From Adenophora triphylla var. japonica (taxonomy: Eukaryota; Streptophyta; Magnoliopsida; Asterales; Campanulaceae): 64,000 nt of DNA. The translations under genes were made by a program, and so were the position numbers. Below the pieces are notes generated by a model. That model worked only from the letters and a program-made list of their open reading frames with translations. It was not told the origin of the DNA and made no database searches. Position 1 is the first letter of the stretch; every line of letters begins with the position of its first letter. Positions 11,953 to 22,159 of the stretch are shown here, piece after piece. Location: positions 992,001 to 1,056,000 of the forward strand of contig JAFEMH010000077.1 in assembly GCA_022495995.1 (NCBI GenBank), given 5' to 3'.

Positions 11953-14942
11953 CTAAGACTGCTGCCCATCGTCAAAAGGCTTTTCAAGCCAACTGTCCGT
12001 GATAGAGCCAGGGGGAGGAAGAACAGTTTGGTCGGTTTGGGCATCAGCCTTCTCGGCTTCTCCTCCCCCAACATCGGCTTCCAAGTCCTCAGGCTCTACC
12101 TCATCCTGGATCGCCCCCACCAAGGCTATGAGATTGCCGGGAACAACAGAGGCCGGCTTCCACACCTCCCTGCATGCTTGAGCATCCTTGGCCGCTATTA
12201 TTTCCAAGTTGCTTTCAGAAAAGGGAACCAGGTGGTGGAGAGCCCTAACTTCCTCGCTATATTGATCCCGGAAAATCAACATGGCTACTTTGTTAATGTC
12301 CAAGCCGGTGGAAGAGTCAGCCTGGATGCTACGGGCAAGGTGGAGATACCCGTCTTCAAACATGGTTGCCGTTTGCTCATCCACGGCATCTTGAAAGGCC
12401 GAGCTGGCCTTTATGGCTTCCTTGAATGCCGAGCTCTCTTTGAAGCGCGCCACGGCCTCTTCCTCCCTAGCAGGAAGGGTAGCTTCTAACCCTCGGCACT
12501 TGGCCTCAGCTTCATCGGCCTTTGTTTGAGCCTCGGCCTTATCAGTCTTTGTCTTGGCAAGCTCTTCTTCTTTAAGCCGGAGATGCTCCTCGGCCTTGGC
12601 CTTTTCTTCCTCGGCCCTCTTCACTTCGGCCTCTACCATGGCCTTTGCCGCTCCCAGCTCGGCCTCTTTGGACTTCAACTGCTCAACCAGGGCAGCCCTC
12701 TGGGCTTCGCTCGTCTTCAGAGCAGCTCTAGCGTCAATCACGCGCTTTTCTTGGGCCTTGGCCAAGACATATTCATAGGCCGCAATGCTGGCCGACTGCA
12801 AGAATAAAATTTGTGTTTAAACTTTGGAACAAGCGCAAACAAAATCAATAAAGTCAAAAGCACGAGATCACTACCTCAGCCAACATGAGTCCCTTGCGGC
12901 AGAGCAAATGGTCCCTGCTCGCCTTCCCCTTGACCAGGGCGTCATATACATCCTCATCCAAGGCCCGTTGAATAGGAGCTCAGCCCAGTTTCATCATGTA
13001 ACTCTTCCTGTCTAGCACAGGAAGGCCCCTTAAACGAGGGACGTTGGCCACCATGAGCTGAGCAAGCTTCTCAGCATCAGCTTGGGTTTTGGCAGTTTGG
13101 ATGGTCAAGGGAGAAGCAGCCTCAGGATTGGAAGCCTCCCCAACATTTGCCTTCTTGGCTGCAGGCTCCTCGGCACTAGCCACTTGAGCTCTCTTTGAGC
13201 CAGACTGCCTTGGGACGAGGTTGGTTTCCTCGGTCTCCGCCTCCTCGGCATTAGCAGGAGGGTTGGGCCCTTCTCCAACAATGGGGTTAACCCGTTCCTC
13301 GGACATAGCCTCCTCGGCATTCACTTCCCCGTGTGGTATGATAGGAAGGGGTTGATCACCTTGGACATTCAGCACCAAATTACGAGCATTGGCTTCATCT
13401 TTCCTCTCCACCAAAGCAGATTTCTTGCTTTGCTTCCTCTTCCGCTTTATCAGCTCCATGGGACTAAGTCTCTGCATGTCTAGAGCTGCTTCTTCTTCAG
13501 GTGTTAAAACTGCAAAGACGAGGAAGAAATGGTTAAGTACGAGCAGAAGAAATAAACATTCAAAAATTACAAGTAGCAAAGATAAATATTTACATCCAAC
13601 AACGTCAATTTCTCCCAGACATTGGTCTCGGGGATGGTCGGTCTTGCACCTAGTACAATCTTCATGAAATACAAAGCCGGGGTGTATCGTCCAGTCGTTA
13701 AAACGCCTTCCTCTTTTAATAGTGACGAGATTGGTCACCCCGTCTTTTTGTCCCGACATCAATCCTGCTTGGACATAAAAATGATCTGTAGACTCAACTG
13801 CCTTCCAGTCGAGGAGCCCCACCTCGGCAGATGCCTCCAAGCGCTTGATTAAAGCTCGGGCCCACTCATATTGTTGGACGGGAAAGGAGGAAGTTGGATC
13901 CTTGCAAGGAGATTGGAACTCCCAACCTTGGCGACTCTCAACTCGGATAACGTGATTATCCCATCCTGCAACTTTGCTGGACATGGGGAGAAGCAGCTTG
14001 CGTTTTTTGGTTGCACTCCTAATGACGACGAGATAACTTTCTTTGACAACTTGGACTACGTAGAAATGACGGAAAGCACCCATGGTCGGCTCAAAACCTA
14101 GGCTACGGCAGAGGATAATGAAGCTAACAAGAACCCTAGTGCCATTGGCTCCTAGCATGGCCGGCACTGCCCTAACGTCATCCAAAAATTCATTGATGAA
14201 TGGGTCCAAGGGAAGACGAAGCCCCTGTTGAAACTGTTTGAAATAAAAATGGACATAATCTTGGTTGTAGTAGAAGTCCTGCACCTCCTTGTCAGTCTTG
14301 AGGTCAAGCTTGCCCATATAAGTTAACTTGTACTCGGTTTTGTCCACCCCGTACTTGGAGTATAACTTTTCGATCATGGGATCCCCGGGCTTTGGATTCC
14401 CTTCTTCGGACCAGGCGGCCATCAGCTTGGGCACCTTCCACGAAAGCGTCAACTATTTGAGTAGACGAGGAGGGTTCTCCTTCTCTTCCCGTCATATCTG
14501 CATAAAGACGAGGGGACAAAGTTAGTTACCTCGTCAATGGCTGATTTTAGGACGGGGAAGGGAGATTCCCCTCCTCATCATTTCATAAGGCCGAGGAGGG
14601 AGCCGTACCTCTCAGGCGCTCACGCATTTCGCGATCGGAGGCCGGGTAGAACAGTTCGATGTGCTCCATCATCTCAGCCCTATCCCCAAAAACTATAATA
14701 TTGGGTGAATCGGACACAATCCTATCTATTCTTGTGGAATCTGGGTATTGAAGGAATAACCGAGTTCGACCATAACCTCTCAACTGCTTGCTTATGTCAT
14801 CCAGGGTGAGCATCAACCATGGACCTCTCTCTCTACGATAAACCCTCAGATTGCCGGTGTGATATCCATAACGGAATCGGGGGGAATGGTCCCAAGATCG
14901 AGCCATTTCTAAGGGGAATCTGAGATTAAAGGGGGAGTTCAT
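11953..14942 (-). pseudogene. Antisense accessory gene of Gypsy-1 (gypsy-type transposon domain plus coiled coil)
   Basis: Minus-strand multi-exon gene. Exon 1 runs 14942 to about 14609 (MNSPFNLRFPLEMARSW). A candidate intron runs 14608-14498 (gt..ag). Exon 2 carries a domain like Pfam's putative gypsy-type transposon family (LPLDPFINEFLDD, ILCRSLGFEPTMGAFRHFY, about 14100-14300). An 84-bp intron (13593-13510) keeps the frame open. Exon 3 ends at 12875 and a 79-bp intron (12874-12796) leads to exon 4, a long Ala/Glu/Lys coiled coil (12750-12480) and a C-terminal domain ending at 11953. Defects: an in-frame TGA at 12982-12980 (probably from CGA), and exons 1 and 2 do not join in the frame of the main domain, so one frameshift near 14450 or another splice pattern is needed. 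Function unknown; such antisense ORFs recur in Tat elements. Confidence 0.72.
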
Positions 14943-15574
14943 TCAATATTCACTGAAGTTCAACAAAACCCAAAGAAAATCAAAGATTTGAAGTTTTGAA
15001 AGTTAAAGACATAAATTTATGAAGAAAAGCTCCATTCTTCAACAATGGTGGTTCGCTTTTTCTTGACATATTCAAAATCCTTCCCAAAAAACCCTAGAAT
15101 GATGAACATCAGAAGCGAAATGCATACAGAGGAAGGGATTTCATACCTTAGTTTACAAGAATGGTCGGAGTCACAACGAGATCAACGCCGCCGGAGAAAA
15201 AAACCTTCGCCGGAAACTGGGTTCGAACGAAATAGGATCGCCGGAATGTTCGTCGCCTGAACCTTGCTCTTAGCTCTCAACTGATTTGGGTATGTAAAGG
15301 TTTAAAATGAAAGGGTTTTAGTTTTTATACCTCACCAATCCGGGTCAACCCATGGGTAAAGCAAAGATCCGGGTAAGGCGCCCCAAGAATTAAATGCAAA
15401 TGACAGTTATCGAGGCGTGACAAGACTGGGGGGCCCCAGGTAATCATCAGAATAGCAACCGTCAGTTATACGAAGCAACACTGAGGACGCGTGTCAAACC
15501 TGTTCGTATCCCATATGCCGAGGACGAGGTGACTTTCTACTCGTCCTAAGCCGAGCTAGAAAGTCAGGGGCCAC
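14943..15574. other. Upstream region of antisense gene and pre-LTR spacer
   Basis: No supported coding sequence. On the minus strand this would be the 5' region of the antisense gene. It ends at a purine-rich AAAGTCAGGGGCCAC (15560-15574), the probable polypurine tract. A second G-rich run, GACTGGGGGGCCCC at about 15424, is the alternative tract. Confidence 0.5.
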
Positions 15575-16338
15575 TTAACGGTATAAACCGAGATACGAAC
15601 ATGGGCTTGTTCGAGCTGGGCCCAATTAGATTGGGCCATGAATATTATCTAATAACCAAGTATCAGGGCCGAGTAAGATCTTCCTCGTATGCCGAGGAGC
15701 ATATACCTCGGCCTTATATCATCATGCTTGAACCAACATATCCCGATATATCACAAGTGACGAGGAGAGAAAAGTTCTTACCTCGGCATATTCTCAAGTG
15801 ACGAGGAAACAAAATCATTTACCCCGGCATATCTCCTTGTCGGCCAATCATCAATTGACGAGGAAGAAGCATCATTTACCTCGGCCTATTTCCTAGGGCT
15901 GAGGTAAAACATTTATGTTCCTCGGCGTTCCGGCTAGCAGTTTACAGTCCTTATCAAACAAGAATTCTACAATCATTATCCAATCAGGATTATGATCACC
16001 AACATCAATTCAAGTCAAACAATGACTCCTTAACAGATATAATTCTCTTAGGATTATATCTTATCTCTTTACAAGTTCACTTCAACACGGATTCTATCAA
16101 TCCATCCCTATAAATACAAGCCCCATGGCTCATTATTTGGTACGTTACTTTTTACATTGCAGAAACTCTGTCAATTTAGTTTCTCACCTACAAACCGTGA
16201 ACTTACTCTCACGCCGGAGGGCCTTTAGCCGGATCCGCCCCGGCTTAGTTTACGTGTTTTCTCTTATTTTCAGGCCTTGCAATCGCCGGAGCATTCATCG
16301 CTTGGATTTGGGCTGATTTGACGATTTTGGCATCATCA
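15575..16338 (+). repeat. Gypsy-1 3' LTR (left edge approximate)
   Basis: Inferred from position after the polypurine-like tract, a TATA-like TATAAATACAAG near 16109, the CGCCGGAGGGCCTTTAGCCG block typical of Tat LTR 3' regions, and an end in CATCA at 16338 where the interior of the Copia-2 LTR begins. The left edge lacks a clean TG and could be off by up to about 150 bp. The partner 5' LTR is outside the window, so this is not confirmed by pairing. Confidence 0.6.
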
Positions 16339-16901
16339 TTATAGTTTTTCTTTGGCTGGTACGTTGAGCAAAACAGCCGCAAGAACAGAGAGAACTGAAT
16401 TTTCGAGTGTAACACTCCTTCAGCGCAGCAGTTTTCTTTTCACGATTCCCGCTTCGTTTGTGGTCCGATCGGGGTGATTTTTTCGCCTGGTTATTTGTAA
16501 GAGATAGAGCTTCGATCCTACTGACTTTGATCGACTTTCTCAGATCTCTAGACAGGTGATTTTATGGTTCGAATTTGCTGCAGATTGTGAAGTTTTTTGT
16601 TGGACTGTTTTTGCTGTTTTGGTTTAGATCAAGTTTATTGTTCTTGATCATTATTTGGGTTGTGCTCTCTTGTACCAAACTTTTATTTACGTAGTAGTGG
16701 ATTTTCTGGACTTGGTCCCGAGGTTTTTACTTCTAGATTTGAGAAGGTTTTCCTCGTTAACAATTCTCGGTGTCGTTATTGCTTTTGGTTATTGTTTATT
16801 CGTTGCTTGGGTATTATTATTCCTGCGATATTAGTATTATCTGCTCCTACTAAGTTAACACAAGTAGAGAAAGTTTATTCCGCATTGTTACTTTCTCATC
16901 A
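16339..16901 (+). repeat. Copia-2 5' LTR (first ~124 bp absent)
   Basis: Matches 21158-21720 continuously from TTATAGTTTTTC onward and ends CTCATCA. The missing part (equivalent of 21034-21157) is replaced at the junction by the Gypsy-1 LTR end. Confidence 0.92.
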
Positions 16902-16904
16902 AAG

Positions 16905-16916
16905 TGGTATCAGAGC
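16905..16916 (+). other. Copia-2 primer-binding site
   Basis: TGGTATCAGAGC three bases after the LTR end, complementary to the initiator tRNA-Met 3' end. Confidence 0.9.
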
Positions 16917-16949
16917 CAGGTTTTGTGGTTTATTGACTTGTGTTGAACG

Positions 16950-18593
16950 ATGGAGGTTAATACTAGTAGAATGATTAATTTGAATGGTTCAAATTATCAG
17001 TTGTGGAAATCGAAGATGGAGGATCTTCTTTATGTGAAGGGATTTCACCAACCAGTTTTTTGTTCAGAAAAACCAGAGGGTAAAAGTGATGATGATTGGG
17101 CTTTGTTGCACCGACAAGTTTGTGGGTATATCAGACAGTGGGTAGATGATAATGTGTTGAACCATGTCAGTACAGATACACATGCCCGTACTTTGTGAAC
17201 TAAGCTTGAACAGTTGTATGCCCGGAAGACTGGAAATAGTAAATTGTTTTTGATGAAACAATTGATTGGTTTGAGGTACAGAGATGGGACTGCGATGACA
17301 GATCACTTGAACACTTTTTAGGGAGTTATGAATCAGCTATCAGAGATGGGTATAAAGTTTGATGAAGAGATAAAAGGTTTATGGCTTCTTGGTACGTTAC
17401 CAGATTCATGGGAGACTTTTAGAACTTCTTTGTCAAACTCTGCACTTGATGGTATTATCTCTATGAAAATCGCTAAAGGTAGTGTCCTAAATGAAGAGTT
17501 GCGAAGGAAATCGCAGGGTTTCAGTTCACAGGAAGATGCCTTAGTTGTTGAAGACAGGGGAAGAAATAGACACCGAGGTCAGAACAACAACAGAGGCAGG
17601 AGCAGAGATCAGTCGAAAAACAGAAGCAAGTCAAGGGGTAGATATGCAGATAAAGAGTGTGATCACTGTGGTAAGAAAGGGCATATTAAGAGGTTTTGCT
17701 TTCAGTTGAAAAAGGAGAATAGGAAGCTCAGAGATAGAGATGGTAATAAAGATGATAACAATGATGGAGATCGAGTTGGTGCAGCGACTGAAGATTTTCT
17801 TCTTGTCTATGATGATGAGAGTATTAATTTCATAGGCAGTGAGGTAAGTTGGGTAATAGACAGTGGTGCTTCTATTCATGCCACCTCCCATTTAGATTTC
17901 TTTACATCCTACACAGCCGGTGAGTATGGGTCTATTAAGATGGAAAACAGTAATTTGGCAAAAATTATTGGGATTGATAATGTTTGCCTTGAAACGGAAG
18001 TTGGCATGAAACTAGTTCTCAGGGATGTGAGGCATGTTCCGGATCTTCGTCTGAATTTGTTATCTGCAGGTAGACTCGATGATGATGGTTTTTGCAATAC
18101 TTTCGGTTGTGGGCAATGGAAGCTTACCAGAGGTTCTATGGTTGTGGCAAAAGGTAAGAAGCACTCTACCTTATATTCCATGCAGGCAAAAGTATGCAAA
18201 GACAGTATTAATGTTGCAGAGTCTGAGATTGCTGTTGAGTTTTGGCATAAGCGACTTAGCCATATGAGTGAAAAGGGAATGGAAAAATTGGCTAAAAAGA
18301 ATCTTCTTTCTGGGGTGAAGAATATGCAGTTGAAGAGATGTTCTCATTGCTTAGCAGGTAAACAGAACAAAGTTTCTTTTAAGAGTCGCCCTCCTTCTAG
18401 AAAGCGTAATTTACTTGATCTTGTATACTCTAATGTGTGTGGTCCGATGAAAACTAGAACATTTGGTGGTTTTCTTTATTTTGTGACTTTCATTGATGAT
18501 CACTCTAGAAAGTTGTGGGTTTATACCTTAAGTACTAAAGATCAAGTGTTAGATGTGTTCAAAGAATTTCATGCTTCTGTTGAGAGAGAGAGA
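16950..18593 (+). pseudogene. Copia-2 Gag, protease and integrase N-terminus
   Basis: Starts at ATG 16950 ([19 protein letters not shown], a typical copia Gag opening). Gag is broken by TGA at 17196-17198 (probably a Trp codon originally) and TAG at 17319-17321 (probably CAG); the frame is otherwise continuous. A CCHC knuckle, CDHCGKKGHIKRFC, lies at about 17660-17701. Protease WVIDSGASIHATS is at about 17850-17885. The pre-integrase zinc region (FWHKRLSHM, CSHCLAGK) is at 18240-18360, followed by the first integrase aspartate segment (YSNVCGPM, where the usual Asp is Asn) and FIDDHSRKLW. The frame is lost at a GA dinucleotide run (18582-18593). Confidence 0.9.
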
Positions 18594-19858
18594 CTGGGAG
18601 AAAGCTTAAATGTATCCGAACAGATAATGGGGGTGAGTACACAGGTCCGTTTCATAGATACTGCAAGCGGCAGGGTATTCGGCATCAAAAGACACCTCCA
18701 AAGACACCGCAGTTGAATGGTAAAGCAGAAAGAATGAACAGGACACTAGTCGAAAGGGTCAGGTGTTTACTTTCTCATGCAGGGCTTCCAAGAACCTTTT
18801 GGGGTGAGGCTTTAAGTACAGTTGTTCATGTACTAAATAAGTCACCTTGTGTTCCGCTGAATTTTGAAGTACCAGAAAAGGTTTGGACAGGTAAAGATGT
18901 ATCTTATAATCATTTGCGTGTTTTTGGGTGTAAGGCATTTGTGCATATACCTAAAGATGAACGGTCCAAGCTTGATATGAAGACACGACAGTGCATTTTT
19001 GTGGGCTATGGTTTTGATGATTTTGGCTACAAGCTTTATGACCCGATTGCAAAGAAGATTGTTAGAAGCAGGGATGTAGTTTTTATGGAAGATCAGACTA
19101 TAGCAGACATTGATAAAACAAAGGTGTCACATGACAGCGGTGATTTAATTGATTGGGATCCGGTTCCTTTGGAAGCAGTACCGGAGCGGGTTGAGAATGA
19201 TTTTCATTATCATATACAGGATACAGATGAAGCAGAGACTCCTATGCAGATTGATGATGATCAGCCGCAGCAGCCAGAGCCGCAGCAGCCAGAGCCGTAC
19301 CAGCCAGAGCCGCAGCAGCCAGAGCCGCAGCCAATTGATGTCCCTCCTGCAGCTGCAGCTATTCCTCCTAGAAGGTCTAACAGAGACCGACAGCCTTCTA
19401 GCAGGTATCCTGTTACTGATTATGTGTTATTGACTGATGGGGGAGAACCTGAGTGTTATCAGGAGGCTATAGCACATGGGGACAAGGATAAATGGGAGAA
19501 TGCCATGCAAGACGAGATGAAATCTTTGCATGACAATCATACTTTTGAGCTAGTGAAGCTACCTAAGGGTAAGAGAGCACTCAAGAACAAGTGGGTATAC
19601 AGATTGAAGACTGAAGAAAATAATTCGCATCCAAGGTACAAGGCAAGATTGGTTGTGAAGGGTTTCAGTCAGAAAGAGGGGATAGATTTTGGAGAGATTT
19701 TCTCACCAGTTGTGCAGATGTCATCTATTCGAGTTGTTCTTGGTTTAGCTGCTAGTATGGACTTGGAGATTGAGCAGTTGGATGTGAAGACCGCTTTTCT
19801 ACATGGAGATTTAGAGGAAGAAATTTTCATGGAGCAGCCAGAGGGTTTCGAGGTAAAG
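18594..19858 (+). pseudogene. Copia-2 integrase C-terminus and RT N-terminus
   Basis: After the GA run the integrase resumes in another frame, with the RTDNGG catalytic Asp segment near 18620 and the Glu segment LNGKAERMNRT at 18713-18745, then GLPRTFWGEAL and VFGCKAFVHIP. A Pro/Gln/Glu-rich linker with repeated QQPEP units lies at 19260-19335. RT begins with WENAMQDEMKSL and continues through YKARLVVKGFSQKEG and QLDVKTAFLHGDLEEEIFMEQPEGF. A one-base loss near 19853-19858 ends the frame at 19873. Confidence 0.88.
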
Positions 19859-21009
19859 GAAAAGAAAACCTAGTCTGCAAGTTGAAGAAAAGCTTATATG
19901 GGTTGAAACAGGCTCCAAGACAATGGTACAAGAAGTTCGAATCATTCATGGGGACGCACAAATATACCAGGACAGCTTCTGACCCTTGTGTTTTTGTCAA
20001 GAAATTTTCTGATAATGATTTCATAATTTTACTGTTATATGTTGATGACATGTTGCTTGTTGGTCATGATATCAGAAAAATTGACAAGTTGAAGAAGGAG
20101 CTTAATAAGTCTTTTGCCATAAAGGATTTGGGTCTAGCAAAACAAATTCTTGGCATGAGAATTAGCAGAGACAGAAAAGAAAAGAAGCTGTGGTTATCTC
20201 AAGAGAGGTATATTGAGAAAGTGCTTGAAAGTTTCAAGATGGATAAGGCCAAACCCGTTGGTACTCCGCTTGCTAGTCACTTCAAGTTGAATTCAGAGCA
20301 GTGTCCCTCAAGTGATGAACAGAAACGGGAAATGGAACGGGTACCGTATGCTTCAGCAGTTGGTAGTTTGATGTATGCAATGGTATGTACAAGGCCAGAT
20401 TTAGCTCATGCAGTTGGTATTGTTAGCCGGTATCTCACTAATCCTGGTAGAGAACATTGGGCAGCAGTAAAGTGGATTTTCAGGTATCTTAGAGGCACTT
20501 CCAAGTTGTGTATTTGTTATGGAGATGGCAAGCCAGTTTTAGAAGCTTTCACAGATTCTGATATGACTCGTGATTCAGATACAAGAAAGTCTATATCGGG
20601 GTACTTGGTCACATTTGCAGGGGGAGCAGTGGCATGGCAGTCAAGGTTGCAGAAGTGTGTTTCACTATCTACCACGGAAGCAGAGTTTATTGCAACAACA
20701 GAAGCTTCGAAAGAGATGTTGTGGATGAAGCGGTTTACTCAAGAAATTGGGTGTATGCAAGAGAGGTATGTGGTATTTTGTGATAGTCAAAGTGCTATTC
20801 ACCTTGCTAAAAATTCTAGCTTTCATTCAAAGTCGAAGCATATTGATGTTCGATATCACTGGATTCGTGATACTTTGGAATCGAAGTTGCTACACCTTGA
20901 AAAGGTTCACACGGACTGGAATGGGTCAGACATGATGACTAAGAGTTTGCCAAAGAAGAAGCATGATACCTGTTGCGAGATCGCAGGTATGATGGGATTC
21001 TCGACATAA
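19859..21009 (+). pseudogene. Copia-2 RT C-terminus and RNase H
   Basis: Resumes as [23 protein letters not shown]. The RT catalytic motif LLYVDDML lies at about 20032-20055, followed by AIKDLGLAKQILGMRI and VGSLMYAMVCTRPDLA. RNase H follows with AFTDSDMTRDSDTRKSISGY, TEAEFIATTEASKEMLW, FCDSQSAIHLAKN and RYHWIRD, ending in DMMTKSLPKKKHDTCC. It terminates normally with TAA at 21007-21009. This part has no internal stop. Confidence 0.9.
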
Positions 21010-21033
21010 TCAACATTGTCGGGAGGGGGAGTT

Positions 21034-21720
21034 TGTTAGGTTTTTTCCCTCCTAGTTAATTAAAAAAACCCATCTTATTTTATGTTATTTTATTTTATTT
21101 TTGGCCCAAATTTTACCCATTTACTTAGCCCATTAGATTAGTAATATTAGGGTATTATTATAGTTTTTCTTTGGCTGGTACGTTGAGCAAAACAGCCGCA
21201 AGAACAGAGAGAACAGAATTTTCGAGTGTAACACTCCTTCAGCGCAGCAGTTTTCTTTTCACGATTCCCGCTTCGTTTGTGGTCCGATCGGGGTGATTTT
21301 TTCGCCTGGTTCTTTGTAAGAGATAGAGCTTCGATCCTACTGGCTTTGATCGACTTTCTCAGATCTCTAGATAGGTGATTTTATGGTTCAAATTTGCTGC
21401 AGATTGTGAAGTTTTTTGTTGGACTGTTTTTGCTGTTTTGGTTTAGATCAAGTTTATTGTTCTTGATCATTATTTGGGTTGTGCTCTCTTGTACCGAACT
21501 TTTATTTACGTAGTAGTGGATTTTCTGGACTTGGTCCCGGGGTTTTTACTTCTCGATTTGAGAAGGTTTTCCTCGTTAACAATTCTCAGTGTCGTTATTG
21601 CTTTTGGTTATTGTTTATTCGTTGCTTGGGTATTATTATTTCTGCGATATTAGTATTTTCTGCTCCTACTAAGTTAACACAAGTAGAGAAAGTTTATTCT
21701 TCATTGTTACTTTCTCATCA
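21034..21720 (+). repeat. Copia-2 3' LTR (complete, 687 bp)
   Basis: Starts TGTTAGGTTTTTTCCC directly after the polypurine tract GGGAGGGGGAGTT (21021-21033) and ends CTCATCA. Confidence 0.92.
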
Positions 21721-21860
21721 CAAGGCGCTTGTTATGAGAATGAATAGTACTCACTCCATATGAATATAAGTAAATTTTGTCCCAAAATAACAATTTACTT
21801 TTAAGAAATGGGACATTTTAACAAAGAATACAGAGTAATTATATGAGAATAAGGAACAAA
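21721..21860. other. NLR downstream flank, left of Helitron
   Basis: Homologous to the region downstream of NLR-3 (about 52671-52800): GAATGAATAGT versus GAATGAATGGT, and a shared stretch from GAATACAGAGTAATT through AATAAGGAACAAA. It is therefore ordinary flanking DNA of the NLR cluster, cut by Copia-2 on its left and the Helitron on its right. Confidence 0.8.
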
Positions 21861-22159
21861 TCTATACTATAATAAAAAGACATGACATTCCAAAAAAGGC
21901 AAAATCCCGCTCAAAAACATCACCATCAATGGTCTGAATTTGGAAATTCGAAGCTGCGTCGTTTTGAGCCAAAACTGCCTCTAAGAAGGGCAACTTCGTC
22001 ATTTAAAGCCATGGCATAATTGATGATATGAGAAGTTGACAAACAAGGTGGCATAAATTGATTGGGCCAAAATTGAAATTGCAAACAAAAGCACCGACAA
22101 TGGCCCGTGCGGAGAGGACTTTCCATTTTGTTTTTTTTTTTTGGGACACTTGGCATCCT

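Larger units (their letters stand above)
6443..16338 (+). mobile_element. Gypsy-1, Tat-lineage Ty3/gypsy retrotransposon, 5' part outside window
   Basis: Order: Gag C-terminal part, protease, RT, RNase H, second (archaeal-type) RNase H, integrase, tandem-repeat spacer, antisense gene, 3' LTR. A second RNase H and an extra ORF between pol and the 3' LTR are known hallmarks of the plant Tat group (Retand/Ogre relatives). The gag is interrupted by Copia-1, so the 5' LTR and gag start lie left of the window. At its right end the sequence passes straight into the interior of the Copia-2 LTR, suggesting Gypsy-1 inserted into that LTR. Confidence 0.87.
16339..21720 (+). mobile_element. Copia-2, Ty1/copia retrotransposon, 5' LTR interrupted
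   Basis: Paired LTRs (16339-16901 and 21034-21720), initiator-Met primer site, and full gag-protease-integrase-RT-RNase H order. The 5' LTR lacks its first ~124 bp, which abut Gypsy-1. The pair shows about 13 differences over ~563 bp. Four disabling mutations were found in the coding region. The right flank (21721 on) is NLR downstream sequence. Confidence 0.92.

Noticed and set aside
12028..12807. Plus-strand frames opposite the coiled-coil exon
   Set aside because: Shadows of the minus-strand Ala/Glu/Lys-rich coding sequence.
16660..16974. 104-codon frame in the Copia-2 5' LTR (also 21479-21763)
   Set aside because: It lies inside both LTRs over promoter and R regions, with no known domain.
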